The position numbers were made by a program, and so were the translations under genes. This document shows positions 1 through 8,036 of a stretch of 45,619 bases of DNA, piece by piece. The notes below the pieces were generated by a model that did no database searches, was not told the origin of the DNA, and saw nothing but the letters and a program-made list of their open reading frames with translations. The DNA is from an uncultured Spirochaetaceae bacterium. GTDB lineage: Bacteria > Spirochaetota > Spirochaetia > Treponematales > Treponemataceae. Each line of letters opens with the position of its first letter. Position 1 is the first letter of the stretch. The stretch is taken from the NCBI GenBank assembly GCA_902802305.1, contig CADCLG010000041.1:1-45619 (forward strand). Direction: 5' to 3'.

Positions 1-11
1 CAGAAAACAGA

Positions 12-31
12 TGATTCGCTAAAGCGAATCA
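12..31 (-). promoter_or_regulatory. DGR target hairpin/cruciform just downstream of VR
   Basis: A perfect 8-bp inverted repeat with a 4-base loop (TGATTCGC, TAAA, GCGAATCA on the plus strand) sits at the 3' end of the variable gene. The stop codon of that gene (19-21) lies in the loop-proximal part. DGRs such as that of Bordetella phage BPP-1 need a hairpin of this size next to the initiation-of-mutagenic-homing (IMH) sequence for efficient retrohoming. The right arm merges into the TR-matching repeat, which starts at 27. The same element recurs at 45451-45470. Confidence 0.75.
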
Positions 32-1221
32 CAGCCGAGCCGCGTACCGATGTCCGCGCGCACGTCCCACGCGTGGTAGTGGCCAATGACCGCGCGAGGA
101 CCGCAATGCACGCCATCGCTCCAGTTGCTACCGCAACGCAACGCACGCAAACCATCACTATTAGGGAGATAAGCCTGGCCCTGATTTGCGCCCAGAACGT
201 TCTGCCAGTTCCAGTTAGTAGAACTAAAGTCAAGAGAGAATGTTTTAGTCCATTCTGAAACATTACCCGCGCAATCAACAACATTCTTAGCAGAAATAGC
301 ATAAGGCTTCACACCTGAAACATTGTCAAATTCACCTGTAGAAGGATCAACCTGACAACCAGTGCGGCATCTTCCAGTATTAGTTGTTTTAGTCCATCCG
401 TAATTATTGGAACCGTCTTCGCCCTGAGGCGAACCGAAAGCACCCTGCAACCATTCATCATAAGACAAAAGGCGCAAGCCCTGACGAGCTGCAAGCTCAT
501 TAAAGTTAAACTGATTCAAGCCCTCAGTACCAGTAGCAGGAAGTTCACCATAAGCAATCTTGAGCTTACCTTCTGCCACAGAAAGACCGTTAGTACCGGC
601 CATAAATGTAATGGCTTCATCAACCGAAGGAAGGTAAATACCTTCCCACAAGTTTTCATTGATTTTAACCATACCAGGAACAATTACGCGAGGACGATTT
701 TTCAGATCCCAGACAGAATTAGGAACGATTCCGGTAGTTACATTGTCCTGCCATTTAGTTCCTGAATTACCAAACTTATTGCCAGCTGAATCAATCGGAA
801 CCCAAAGCCCATCATCAGAAACTTTTCTGATGTGTCCTACATGAAAGCCGCCAATCTTACGCGAATTGTTAGCATTGAATCCGTCCGGATAAGTAGAATT
901 CAAAGAAACAACAACCGAAACGCTTCCACCTGACAAACAGATATAAACGTAATAATCCTTACCATGAGCAAGAACAGCACCAGTATCAAGATTTTCTGCT
1001 GGATCAAATTCAATTGCAGCTCTATTGGTAATCTGTCGCCATGCAACGCCATCATATAAATCAACCGCAAAGCCGTCTTTGAGAATCAATTTATTCTCAG
1101 AATAAGCAAAAGGATCCTTCTTTACCAGGTAAGAAGAACCCACACACTTAAAATTTCCGTTTTCCGGAATAGTAGCAACCGAGGCATCATCAACGCCATC
1201 AGCCCAAAGTTTCAAAGCCAT
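19..1221 (-). CDS. DGR-diversified tail-fibre/receptor-binding protein with C-type-lectin fold
   Basis: The 400-residue protein is the last gene of the tail module and probably the host-binding tip. Its C-terminal ~200 residues resemble the formylglycine-generating-enzyme/C-type-lectin fold used by DGR variable proteins, with motifs CAGNVSEW, LRALRCGSNW and GPRA..IGTRLGC. Residues ~355-399 are encoded by VR. Compared with TR the diversified sites are R362, S365, S368, D369, A377, I379, H381, Y382, H383, D386, R388, A389 and D390 (N, H or T in TR), plus A384 (P in TR, a non-adenine change). The N-terminal half probably attaches to the tail. AGGAGA lies 7 nt before the ATG. Ligand and host are unknown. 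Confidence 0.9.
   Translation of the reverse strand: MALKLWADGVDDASVATIPENGNFKCVGSSYLVKKDPFAYSENKLILKDGFAVDLYDGVAWRQITNRAAIEFDPAENLDTGAVLAHGKDYYVYICLSGGSVSVVVSLNSTYPDGFNANNSRKIGGFHVGHIRKVSDDGLWVPIDSAGNKFGNSGTKWQDNVTTGIVPNSVWDLKNRPRVIVPGMVKINENLWEGIYLPSVDEAITFMAGTNGLSVAEGKLKIAYGELPATGTEGLNQFNFNELAARQGLRLLSYDEWLQGAFGSPQGEDGSNNYGWTKTTNTGRCRTGCQVDPSTGEFDNVSGVKPYAISAKNVVDCAGNVSEWTKTFSLDFSSTNWNWQNVLGANQGQAYLPNSDGLRALRCGSNWSDGVHCGPRAVIGHYHAWDVRADIGTRLGCDSL
27..159 (-). repeat. DGR variable repeat (VR)
   Basis: This 133-bp stretch matches 44907-45039 (TR). It differs at 15 positions, and 14 of these are T in the plus-strand TR, i.e. adenine on the coding strand (54, 57, 59, 60, 66, 75, 78, 81, 85, 93, 117, 119, 128, 137). 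The changes are nine A-to-G, three A-to-C and two A-to-T. The only other change is C-to-G at 72. Bases 27-53 are identical to TR and GC-rich, as expected for an IMH. The repeat encodes residues ~355-399 of the variable protein. Confidence 0.95.
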
Positions 1222-1232
1222 TTTTCTGTCTC

Positions 1233-1511
1233 CTATTCAATTTTTGCAAGCAGGGCATCAATCTCAGCATCGCTGAATCCGAGGCGGATTTTTTTGCAAG
1301 CTGGATTTTCAACTTCCTCATAATCATCAGCTGTCTGTTCTTCTACCGGAACAGATTCGCTGGACTTTTTCAAAACAAGCATAGTTGTATTGTTTTTCAA
1401 GTCTTTTAAAGCTGCAATCAGCTCACCCTTGCCGCTGTTAGTCGCGCAAGCGTAATCAACGGCGTTTTCATAGTCCTTTTTCGTATTGAACGATTTTGGA
1501 ACTCCAACCAT
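1233..1511 (-). CDS. Small protein between tail-fibre genes (possible fibre assembly factor)
   Basis: A 92-residue acidic protein lies 11 bp upstream of the diversified fibre gene and 2 bp downstream of the preceding fibre gene, so it is co-transcribed with both. The N-terminal half (residues 1-45) looks helical (KKDYENAVDYACA, ELIAALKDL). The middle is rich in E, D and V. The C-terminus (FSDAEIDALLAKIE) forms an amphipathic helix. I do not recognise a family. The position suits a fibre chaperone or a small collar protein, by analogy with fibre-assembly genes in other phages. Confidence 0.55.
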   Translation of the reverse strand: MVGVPKSFNTKKDYENAVDYACATNSGKGELIAALKDLKNNTTMLVLKKSSESVPVEEQTADDYEEVENPACKKIRLGFSDAEIDALLAKIE

Positions 1512-1513
1512 TT

Positions 1514-2086
1514 TCAGGCCTCCTTAATTATAATATTTATTTTAAATGGAACAGCCTCGCCCCATTTTTTTTCACCAAACTTAAAGCTTCCCCATTTTGG
1601 CTGACGAACAATATTCTGAACTTTACCGTCTTTGATCTCCCGGATAACAAGATGCAAACCGGAAGAATCAACACGCGTTCTAATCGGTAATACATCGCCG
1701 GTATCATCAGCCATCACCGCATAAACCAGGTAAGTGATATTAGAATTATAAGTTCTATTCAGGCTTCCCCACGGAATAAGCGGCTCAGCCTCATCAGTTT
1801 CAACTTGTAAAAAACAACCAAGCAGCTTTTTCTCAATAAGCTGCAAAATTGCCTTCAAAACATCAGAATCACCAACTTTATCAGGATTACCGGAAATTCC
1901 AGTAATATCGCCAAAAGCAGCAACCCACAAAGCCTGACGCGCGCCGATTATATCATTCATCCATTTTTCACGATAAGGAGTTCCGTCAATACCCTCATCA
2001 GTAGAAGCATCAATCGCCTTACCAGCAGGATAGCCCGGATCCGTATTATCAAAATAATTTGAGTAAGTTGAATCAATTCTAATCAT
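1514..2086 (-). CDS. Tail fibre/baseplate-attached protein
   Basis: A 190-residue protein follows the gp48-like gene, where Mu- and P2-like phages encode the first fibre protein. It has a D/G/Y-rich N-terminus, a helical stretch near residues 40-90 and a beta-rich C-terminus (residues ~110-185). No catalytic motif is visible. The start is supported by AGGAGG with good spacing before the ATG at 2086. It probably links the variable receptor-binding protein to the baseplate; this rests on synteny only. Confidence 0.55.
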   Translation of the reverse strand: MIRIDSTYSNYFDNTDPGYPAGKAIDASTDEGIDGTPYREKWMNDIIGARQALWVAAFGDITGISGNPDKVGDSDVLKAILQLIEKKLLGCFLQVETDEAEPLIPWGSLNRTYNSNITYLVYAVMADDTGDVLPIRTRVDSSGLHLVIREIKDGKVQNIVRQPKWGSFKFGEKKWGEAVPFKINIIIKEA

Positions 2087-2101
2087 CTTTAACCTCCTGA
2101 C

Positions 2102-2800
2102 TTATATATATTCAACAAACAAAATCGCCGTCGTATGAGCCGGCTTGATTTTTAATACAATGTATTCCAAAAAGTTTTTCCACTTTTCTTCTACCTGTAA
2201 TTTTTCCACATACATAATTGCGTTATAACGATTCCTGATTACTGACTTGCAGATAAAAAAGCAGTTTCTCCAGTAATCCGGAACCGATGGAAGCTCATAG
2301 AATGATTCAGAATCATTTTTAAGAACCGTTGGAATAAAATCAGAATCACCAATTTTATAACCGTTCACAGCATATTTATTGCCGTTCACCATCTTTTTAT
2401 TTCCGTTTACCGCAGCATAAACAGCGTTACTGTCTCGCGGATCACGAACCGGCAGATTTTCAACAATCTGGAAGTCCGGAGAAATCAGCTGTAAAATCTG
2501 CAAAAGATAATCCTTACCCTGACCGCCTTTGTTAATCTGCCAGAAAGAAGAAAGCAGCTTGCGGCGCATATCGTCTGAATACTGCTCTGCAAAAACAATT
2601 CCAAACTGTTTTTCCCACGCTGTAAGCTCTCGCGTAGTTTCCGCAAATCTGTCTCCGTAAATCTTTTCCAGGTAAGTCTGAAAATCTTGCGGAACATAAC
2701 CAAGCCCCTCGCAGAATTTCCGGAAAGAATTATCGCAGATACTTCTGAATGCCTTAGACCGCGGATATAAAAATTGAACAACTTTCAACCATCCGATCAT
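2102..2800 (-). CDS. Baseplate protein, Mu gp48 / P2 gpI type
   Basis: A 232-residue protein with an aromatic-rich N-terminus (MIGWLKVVQFLYPRSKAF) and the WEKQFG..F pattern of the tail protein family that follows Baseplate_J (Mu gp48, YmfQ-like). It overlaps the upstream gp47-like gene by 4 bp, so translation is coupled. Residues ~127-152 hold a short repeated VNGNK/VNGYK motif. It is expected at the baseplate rim, connecting wedge to fibre. The family call rests on gene order plus N-terminal flavour. Confidence 0.65.
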   Translation of the reverse strand: MIGWLKVVQFLYPRSKAFRSICDNSFRKFCEGLGYVPQDFQTYLEKIYGDRFAETTRELTAWEKQFGIVFAEQYSDDMRRKLLSSFWQINKGGQGKDYLLQILQLISPDFQIVENLPVRDPRDSNAVYAAVNGNKKMVNGNKYAVNGYKIGDSDFIPTVLKNDSESFYELPSVPDYWRNCFFICKSVIRNRYNAIMYVEKLQVEEKWKNFLEYIVLKIKPAHTTAILFVEYI

Positions 2801-4023
2801 ACAGCAACCCCATTGATATAAAGCGTTCCGAGCTTTGCCAGCTCACCGCGTCCAAGCTGATAAGCTGCAATAGATTCACTGGCATGATATAAGCTCACGC
2901 CGGTAAAACTTGCAGTATTCGCAATGGCAATTTCATTTACAATGCCGATTAAATTATTCACGCTTATATCATCCATTCGGTTGTTATCAACTGAAAGACC
3001 GCGGATATAAGGCTCACGCTCCAGAAGATAGTTTTCGATATTTGTTTTCACAGTGTCTTTCATCGAATCAATATCACCGTTATAACCTGTAATATAAACA
3101 TCAAAAATTTCTTCTGTAATCGTTTTAATGTTTGTGTAGCTCTCATCAAAATCAGGATCCAGAACAGCAGTTAAAGGCTTGCGCGTAGCCATTCCGGTTT
3201 CAGGATCGTATGTACAGCTTTTTCCTACAGCTTTAAGCATTGCACTGTCAGCAACACGGCTTCCTGTAGCTTCCTTGTCAGCGCAAACATAAAGAATTAC
3301 ACCGGCCGCCGAATTGTCGTCAGTGTACGGATAAATCTGATAAACGCCTGGAACTTCATTACCCCAGGCGCGATAATCAGCAAGTGCGCCGCCCTGAGGC
3401 TGAGTGCGCCATCTATTAACAACTCTATGTCTGTAAGATTCTACGCTCTCGCCGTCTGTTGCTTCTGTCGTAATGTCAGAAATCTCCGCAGTATCACCCA
3501 GAAAGCCAAGCGGATTAACAAACTTTAATTCATCGCCATTATTAAGATTTCCAGCAGTTCCGCTTTCAGTACATTCAATATCAACTTCCTGAACGGCTCC
3601 ATCAGAAAGAAGGATTGCCTTTGTGGTAGTAACAAGATAAAGTTTTCCGTTAAGGGAACTTTTAAGCTGAGTTCCCGAATTGAGAATACCGTCATCCAGA
3701 ACGCTGATTTTAATTTTGCCGGCAAAAGTAGTGGCCTCATAAGGCTTGCCGCATCCGATCTGATTTCCATGCTCAATAAGTGGATTTACCTCTTTTCCCA
3801 GAACCTTGAAAGTTCCATAACTGGCAGTCGAAGGAAACTGCTGCAAGAAAATCCATGCGCCCATTTTGTAAAGTGTAATGTAAACTCCGGCAATTACCTT
3901 ACAGGTAACACGAATAAAAGATTTAGGCAGCAGCCGGAAGCGCGTATTAAAAGCAGTCTCAAACCCATTCAGAGTAAGATCGTAAACCTCACTTATAGTT
4001 TTATTTTCAAAATTAAAGTCCAT
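2797..4023 (-). CDS. Baseplate wedge protein, Baseplate_J (Mu gp47-like)
   Basis: This 408-residue protein has the Baseplate_J layout: helical N-terminus, a beta domain around residues 90-160 with GTAGN and the G-x-L-G-D segment, then the E-S-Y-R-x-R-V (ESYRHRVVNRW) signature and a GGA.ADY..W motif near residue 215. These motifs are typical of Mu gp47 and P2 gpJ. It forms the baseplate wedge. It overlaps the gp46-like gene upstream by 11 bp and the gp48-like gene downstream by 4 bp. Confidence 0.88.
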   Translation of the reverse strand: MDFNFENKTISEVYDLTLNGFETAFNTRFRLLPKSFIRVTCKVIAGVYITLYKMGAWIFLQQFPSTASYGTFKVLGKEVNPLIEHGNQIGCGKPYEATTFAGKIKISVLDDGILNSGTQLKSSLNGKLYLVTTTKAILLSDGAVQEVDIECTESGTAGNLNNGDELKFVNPLGFLGDTAEISDITTEATDGESVESYRHRVVNRWRTQPQGGALADYRAWGNEVPGVYQIYPYTDDNSAAGVILYVCADKEATGSRVADSAMLKAVGKSCTYDPETGMATRKPLTAVLDPDFDESYTNIKTITEEIFDVYITGYNGDIDSMKDTVKTNIENYLLEREPYIRGLSVDNNRMDDISVNNLIGIVNEIAIANTASFTGVSLYHASESIAAYQLGRGELAKLGTLYINGVAV

Positions 4024-4468
4024 TGCTCATAGCCTCCCATTCAACGCCATACGTTGTAGATAAAATATTTTCTCCGGATTTCAAAATGTTAATTTCAAAA
4101 TCCGCATTTTTAACATTCTTAATTTTTCCGGAAACATTGATCTCGTCTGCAATGCCCTCATCAATAGCCCATTGCAGATCACTTTTTGCAGCTTCCTCAG
4201 CAAGTTTCAGATTCTTTGTATTCATAGGCAGGCTGCAAATGATATTCTGAAACTTACTCACCATTTTTTCTTTTTCGCCGCCTATCAGGTTTCCCCAGTA
4301 AGCATTGCCGGTATCAGTAATGCCGTTATCGTCAAAGTTTCCGCCGAATAAAGACAAATAAACTGCCGTGCTGAATCCTTTATCGCAGGCAATCAAACCG
4401 TCTTCAATCGTCAAAACTCCGCCGTCATTACTATCTGAAAATAAAACATCGCCCTCAAAATCTGTCAT
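4013..4468 (-). CDS. Baseplate protein, Mu gp46 / gp25-like
   Basis: A 151-residue protein with the Phage_GP46 pattern: GDVLFS...GGVLTIEDGLI near the N-terminus, a 'TAVYLSLFGG' helix and a W-G motif (AYWGNLIG). Mu gp46 and P2 gpW/T4 gp25 relatives initiate sheath assembly at the baseplate. It overlaps both neighbours by a few bases (ATGA-type junctions), which marks a tightly coupled baseplate operon. Confidence 0.75.
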   Translation of the reverse strand: MTDFEGDVLFSDSNDGGVLTIEDGLIACDKGFSTAVYLSLFGGNFDDNGITDTGNAYWGNLIGGEKEKMVSKFQNIICSLPMNTKNLKLAEEAAKSDLQWAIDEGIADEINVSGKIKNVKNADFEINILKSGENILSTTYGVEWEAMSNGL

Positions 4469-4707
4469 AAAACACTTCCTGGAACAGTAGTTGCTCCTGT
4501 ATGCGCACTGTGCACCCCAGGAACAGTGTCAGTAGTAGTAACCGTTATTCCTGCTGGAACCTCCGCATTCTGCTGAATATGCGAAACTATTTCATTCGCA
4601 ACTTTTTTCCAGAACTCCTCACATTGAGCTTTGCCGGCAGCACTCGCACCGCTATCTAAAACAGCCGTCGCAATCGCCATTCCCAAAGTATCGCCATTCA
4701 TTGCCAT
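4465..4707 (-). CDS. Small conserved-position baseplate protein
   Basis: I place the start at the ATG at 4707 (MAMNGDTLGMAIA, 80 residues) because TAGGTGGTG precedes it; 12 upstream residues are possible but lie in the 3' end of the spike-gene region. The protein is small, with a helical N-terminal half and a Thr/Gly/Pro-rich C-terminus (GVHSAHTGATTVPG). It sits between the gp45-like spike and gp46-like genes. Function is unknown; a spike-tip or structural accessory role is only suggested by position. Confidence 0.5.
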   Translation of the reverse strand: MAMNGDTLGMAIATAVLDSGASAAGKAQCEEFWKKVANEIVSHIQQNAEVPAGITVTTTDTVPGVHSAHTGATTVPGSVL

Positions 4708-4717
4708 ATCACACCAC

Positions 4718-5257
4718 CTATGTATTAAGCACCATTTCACCACTATGCGGCGCGCCTGTTACAGGACACGTCGGCAAAGCACAAAAACAGCCAGTGCCGC
4801 TAGGCGTAGCTGTTCCCTTGCATTTCATATTTCCGCCGGTAATTTCCAGTTTTCCTTCAAACTTAGTATTGCCGTCGGCTTTCACACTCAAATCTTTTTT
4901 AACTTCAAGCTCATAATTATCATCAGTAGAAGTCTTAACGCCTCCAGGACTAACAGCTTCAATCTTTCCGTCGCCCAGCAGCTTTAAGATTGCCTGAACC
5001 GCTCCGTCTTCATCGCGTGAGTACAAAATGCGCTCTCCAGGCTTCGCGCCCTGGCTTACCATAAGCACACCCACAGCAGCCATTTTTCCAGTTCCGTCAA
5101 TCTCAATAAGCGCAATTCTGTCTTTTTCCAGCGGCGGCGCATCGTCTCCGCTGGATGCGTACATATCGCAGGATTGATTAAACTTAAAGCGCGTTTCCAC
5201 AGTCGCCACGATAAACTTTTCAATCTCCGTCTTAATTAACTTCCCTATTCTTCCCAC
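4718..5257 (-). CDS. Baseplate spike protein, Mu gp45 / P2 gpV-like
   Basis: A 179-residue protein. Residues ~45-85 (DRIALIEIDGTGKMAAVGV) resemble the OB domain of the Mu gp45 spike. Residues ~90-150 form a strand-repeat region (KIEAVSPGG, YELEVKKDLSVKADG) typical of the membrane-piercing beta-helix. The tail end (GCFCALPTCPVTGAPHSG) is rich in Cys/His and could coordinate a metal at the tip, as known for gpV/gp45 apices. It overlaps the LysM-gpD gene by 13 bp. Confidence 0.75.
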   Translation of the reverse strand: MGRIGKLIKTEIEKFIVATVETRFKFNQSCDMYASSGDDAPPLEKDRIALIEIDGTGKMAAVGVLMVSQGAKPGERILYSRDEDGAVQAILKLLGDGKIEAVSPGGVKTSTDDNYELEVKKDLSVKADGNTKFEGKLEITGGNMKCKGTATPSGTGCFCALPTCPVTGAPHSGEMVLNT

Positions 5258-6540
5258 GGGTATTCCTCCGGCAAACTTCCATCTCTCGCACCAGGTAAAA
5301 CCAGCTTCAAAGTAGTAACATTTCCATCGCTGTCGCTTCTTTGAATCGTTACGTTATCAACAAGAAAAGTTGTTTCTCGATAAATCATTGCATCAGGAGC
5401 ATAAAGCGAAACTGCCATATTTTTTCGCCACATCTCACCTTTAGGAGTTTTATGCCCTAAAACTTTAAGCTCATAACTTGCCGCACTTGCGAACATCCGG
5501 CCGGCTTTAGCTTCAACCGCATTCTGCAAATCTGTACTTGTAGCATCATCAGCTACAAAACTGAACGGCCGCAAAACTCCGGCTTTAGTCAGCAGCTTAT
5601 TTTCATAAGTGTAATGACTGGCATCATCTTCATTATCCACCTTAGAAAATCCGGTAATATGACTGAAAAACTTCTGACTATCAAAAGAAGGTTTACAGCT
5701 CACAAAAGGCTCTTCACCCTCTTTGATAGTTGCACATACCTTTTCTTTTTTTGGCTGCCAGAAAAGCAGATCGCCATTCGGCTTATTCGTAATAATCAAA
5801 CCGCGCTGTTCTGCAAGTTTTTTCAGAAAATTAAAAAGCGTCTCTCCAGGCGAATATTCAACTTTTTCAAAAGCCGCTCCCTCATCGCCGTCAATTACAA
5901 CGGCAAATCCAAAAGGACCGCAGGCATCTTTTGCAATGTCGCTCAGCTTCATATCGTTATATTCCGGCGGATATTTTGTTTCCGGAAGATGACAGTCATT
6001 TATGCAGCCGCAAGAAGGATAACCCTGTAATGTAACAGTTTTGCTATCCGGCTCAACTTCCGGATTTGGAGTTAATAAAGTTCCGTTGAAAAGCAGTTTT
6101 TTGTCGTAATATACCGAACATTGTTTATAAGCAAACGGCTTAAAAGCCTTGCGATAATCCTTAACAGAGCTGTCAAATGGAGCAGTAAAAGAAAAGGCAT
6201 CGAAGCTATCAACAGACATCTGAATTGTATAACCTGAAAAACCTGTAAACGCTTTGCCGTCAATCAGGATGGTAATATCCTGAGCCGCACTATCATCCAG
6301 AACGACCGGAACCGTAGATTCCGTCAAAGTCTTTCCCACTTTTTCAGTCGGCTTTTCATCATCAGGAATAATAAGAATGTCGCCCGGAAAAATAAGCGGC
6401 GAACCGTCAATCGCAGTTTTTCTTCCTATCAGCTGAGGATTTGCATTTTTAATCTGCACCCACTTTGCAGCAAGACCATACTGCCGAACAGAAATTGCGC
6501 TCAGTGTATCGCCTTTTTTAACAGTGTAGCTTTTAGACAT
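5245..6540 (-). CDS. Baseplate hub protein with N-terminal LysM (Mu gp44 / P2 gpD-like)
   Basis: This 431-residue protein starts with a LysM domain (residues ~4-60: YTVKKGDTLSAIS, then LIFPGDILIIP), which binds peptidoglycan-type glycans. A late-control gpD/gp44 hub domain follows from ~85 (DITILIDGKAFTGFSGY, GETLFNFLKKLAEQRGLII). LysM-gpD architectures occur in many contractile tails, where the domain seats the hub or binds the wall. It overlaps the circularisation-protein gene by 8 bp and the spike gene by 13 bp. Confidence 0.85.
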   Translation of the reverse strand: MSKSYTVKKGDTLSAISVRQYGLAAKWVQIKNANPQLIGRKTAIDGSPLIFPGDILIIPDDEKPTEKVGKTLTESTVPVVLDDSAAQDITILIDGKAFTGFSGYTIQMSVDSFDAFSFTAPFDSSVKDYRKAFKPFAYKQCSVYYDKKLLFNGTLLTPNPEVEPDSKTVTLQGYPSCGCINDCHLPETKYPPEYNDMKLSDIAKDACGPFGFAVVIDGDEGAAFEKVEYSPGETLFNFLKKLAEQRGLIITNKPNGDLLFWQPKKEKVCATIKEGEEPFVSCKPSFDSQKFFSHITGFSKVDNEDDASHYTYENKLLTKAGVLRPFSFVADDATSTDLQNAVEAKAGRMFASAASYELKVLGHKTPKGEMWRKNMAVSLYAPDAMIYRETTFLVDNVTIQRSDSDGNVTTLKLVLPGARDGSLPEEYPWEE

Positions 6541-7843
6541 AATATGCTACCTCTTTACCCATAGGCAGAATTTTCAGATCTTCCATCATCAGGTTATTGT
6601 CAATGATGAATTCATCAATATGCGAATCAACATCACCGTAAAGCTCAGCCAGAAGCTCAATCAGCTGTCTATCACGATTCAGGACAATTACACGTCTTTT
6701 TCTCAAACTGAATGCAGTATTCAAAACCAGTGCAACAGTCTTCTGGTAAACTTCAAGTAATGCAGAATAACTTTCCGAAGTTTCAACTAAAACATCTTTT
6801 CCAACTTCTTCATCCAGCTTGCTTTTTACAGCTTCAAAAATCTCTTCAACCTTTTCCGCTGCATTCACAGCATCCTCGCGGCTTGTGAATCCGTCCTGAG
6901 TTCCATCACCTCCAGAACTTCCTCCGGCAGAAGAAGAACTCTGACCGCAGGCAAAAGTTGTACCTTCGCAAATAGCGCAGATTGCTCCCTGTAAAGAGAG
7001 CTTCATTACTGCATACTGATTTTTAACTTTCTTATCGCCAAACGGATCATTTTTGAATTTCTTCACAATATCGCGGACCATGTTAGAATAAGCTGTAATG
7101 ATTTCAGCCGGCGCGCTTACAATCGTTGCCGGCAAGCGCATCAGCTTCAAAACCGTTGCCGCATAACCCCGGATGTCATTGATTGGAGCAGTTGCATTGT
7201 TCACGATTTTGCGCATAGCTTTATAAGCTCCGTTTGTAAAATCGTTCAGGTTGAAATTCTTTTTAGTCGCAACCATATCAGAATAACTATCTATGTTATC
7301 GCAGATGATTTTTGCACTGTCTTTGCACAGTGTTTCAACCTGTAAAACTTCCGGCGCACTATTCAGGCTTACAGATGCCGCAAATTCATCAATCGCATTA
7401 TCAACAAAAACCTCAGCAGCCGCGCTGATTTCCGAGCTGCTTTCAGTAACGCTCTGTAAAACTTCTTTATCAGTATTAGTCTCGCTGAATGTAATAGTAA
7501 CAACCGATGTATTAACATCAGTAACAAGACCGTCCTCGCGCTTAATCGTTCCTGTAGGAACTACAGCCCGTGTGCCATAAACCGGATGCCTTAAAGAGCC
7601 GATGCCGCGTTCTTCCAGCGCAGCTTCAAACTCATCAGCCTTTTTCATGCAGTTTTCACCTGTAAAAATACAGGTTAAAGGAAAACGCCGGCCGCCACGC
7701 CCAAGACTTTGAATATAAGCACCGTCCTTTTCCGGAAAAGTAAAAGTTGCAGTTTTAAGGTCCGTTTCTTTTGAAACATTCTCATAAACAAAAGTAAATT
7801 CCTTTCCCGATGGACTTGTATATTTAATATCAGTCAATTCCAT
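6533..7843 (-). CDS. DNA-circularisation-type tail/baseplate protein (Mu gp43-like)
   Basis: The N-terminal ~110 residues match the DNA_circ_N pattern: SGKEFTF, GGRRFPLTCIFTG and FEAALEERGIGSLRHPVYG. Despite the name, proteins of this family are tail/baseplate components in Mu-like phages. A Ser/Gly linker occurs mid-protein. I start at the ATG at 7843 (436 residues); an extension to 7948 would translate DnaA-box DNA and the late motif. No Shine-Dalgarno precedes 7843, and the late motif ends 33 nt upstream, as for two other operon-leading genes. Confidence 0.8.
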   Translation of the reverse strand: MELTDIKYTSPSGKEFTFVYENVSKETDLKTATFTFPEKDGAYIQSLGRGGRRFPLTCIFTGENCMKKADEFEAALEERGIGSLRHPVYGTRAVVPTGTIKREDGLVTDVNTSVVTITFSETNTDKEVLQSVTESSSEISAAAEVFVDNAIDEFAASVSLNSAPEVLQVETLCKDSAKIICDNIDSYSDMVATKKNFNLNDFTNGAYKAMRKIVNNATAPINDIRGYAATVLKLMRLPATIVSAPAEIITAYSNMVRDIVKKFKNDPFGDKKVKNQYAVMKLSLQGAICAICEGTTFACGQSSSSAGGSSGGDGTQDGFTSREDAVNAAEKVEEIFEAVKSKLDEEVGKDVLVETSESYSALLEVYQKTVALVLNTAFSLRKRRVIVLNRDRQLIELLAELYGDVDSHIDEFIIDNNLMMEDLKILPMGKEVAYYV

Positions 7844-7869
7844 AATTCCATTTTTATTCGTAAATAAAA

Positions 7870-7886
7870 GAAAAACTATCAACAAA
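7870..7886 (-). promoter_or_regulatory. Late-promoter-like motif, copy 1
   Basis: The minus strand reads TTTGTTGATAGTTTTTC, identical at 17144-17160 and 21336-21352. TTGATA ends 33 nt before the ATG at 7843, with an AT-rich stretch (TAAAAAT) at about -10 to -13 relative to that ATG. It could be a -35-like element read by sigma-70 or a phage factor. It lies just after a double terminator, so it probably starts the baseplate/fibre unit. Confidence 0.65.
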
Positions 7887-7920
7887 GCGCATTTTTTCCG
7901 CCAGCTTTCTTTGTGTCGTT

Positions 7921-7949
7921 TTATCCACATTTTCCACAGGTTATCCACA
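7921..7949 (+). other. Cluster of DnaA-box sequences
   Basis: Two perfect TTATCCACA boxes (7921-7929, 7941-7949) flank a near match TTTTCCACA (7930-7938), all in one orientation and about one helical turn apart. This matches the bacterial DnaA box consensus TTATNCACA. It lies in the non-coding gap between the circularisation-protein gene and two terminators. Whether it is an origin, a DnaA titration site or a control site cannot be told from sequence. Confidence 0.6.
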
Positions 7950-7967
7950 AATCAACACAATAAAAAA

Positions 7968-7993
7968 GGGAATGCGCTTTTACACGCATTCCC
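7968..7993 (-). terminator. Rho-independent terminator
   Basis: GGGAATGCG and CGCATTCCC form a 9-bp perfect stem with an 8-nt loop. On the minus strand it is followed by TTTTTTATT. It is the second of two terminators ending the unit that finishes at 8037. Confidence 0.9.
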
Positions 7994-8006
7994 CAGAGAA
8001 GTTAAA

Positions 8007-8028
8007 AAAACGGCAGACGAGCCGTTTT
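8007..8028 (-). terminator. Rho-independent terminator
   Basis: AAAACGGC and GCCGTTTT form an 8-bp stem with a 6-nt loop, followed on the minus strand by seven T. It directly follows the stop of the 8037-8372 membrane-protein gene. Confidence 0.9.
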
Positions 8029-8036
8029 AATCATAG

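Noticed and set aside
7844..7948. N-terminal extension of the DNA-circularisation protein (35 residues)
   Set aside because: It would translate the DnaA boxes and late motif, and family similarity starts at MELTDIKY (7843).
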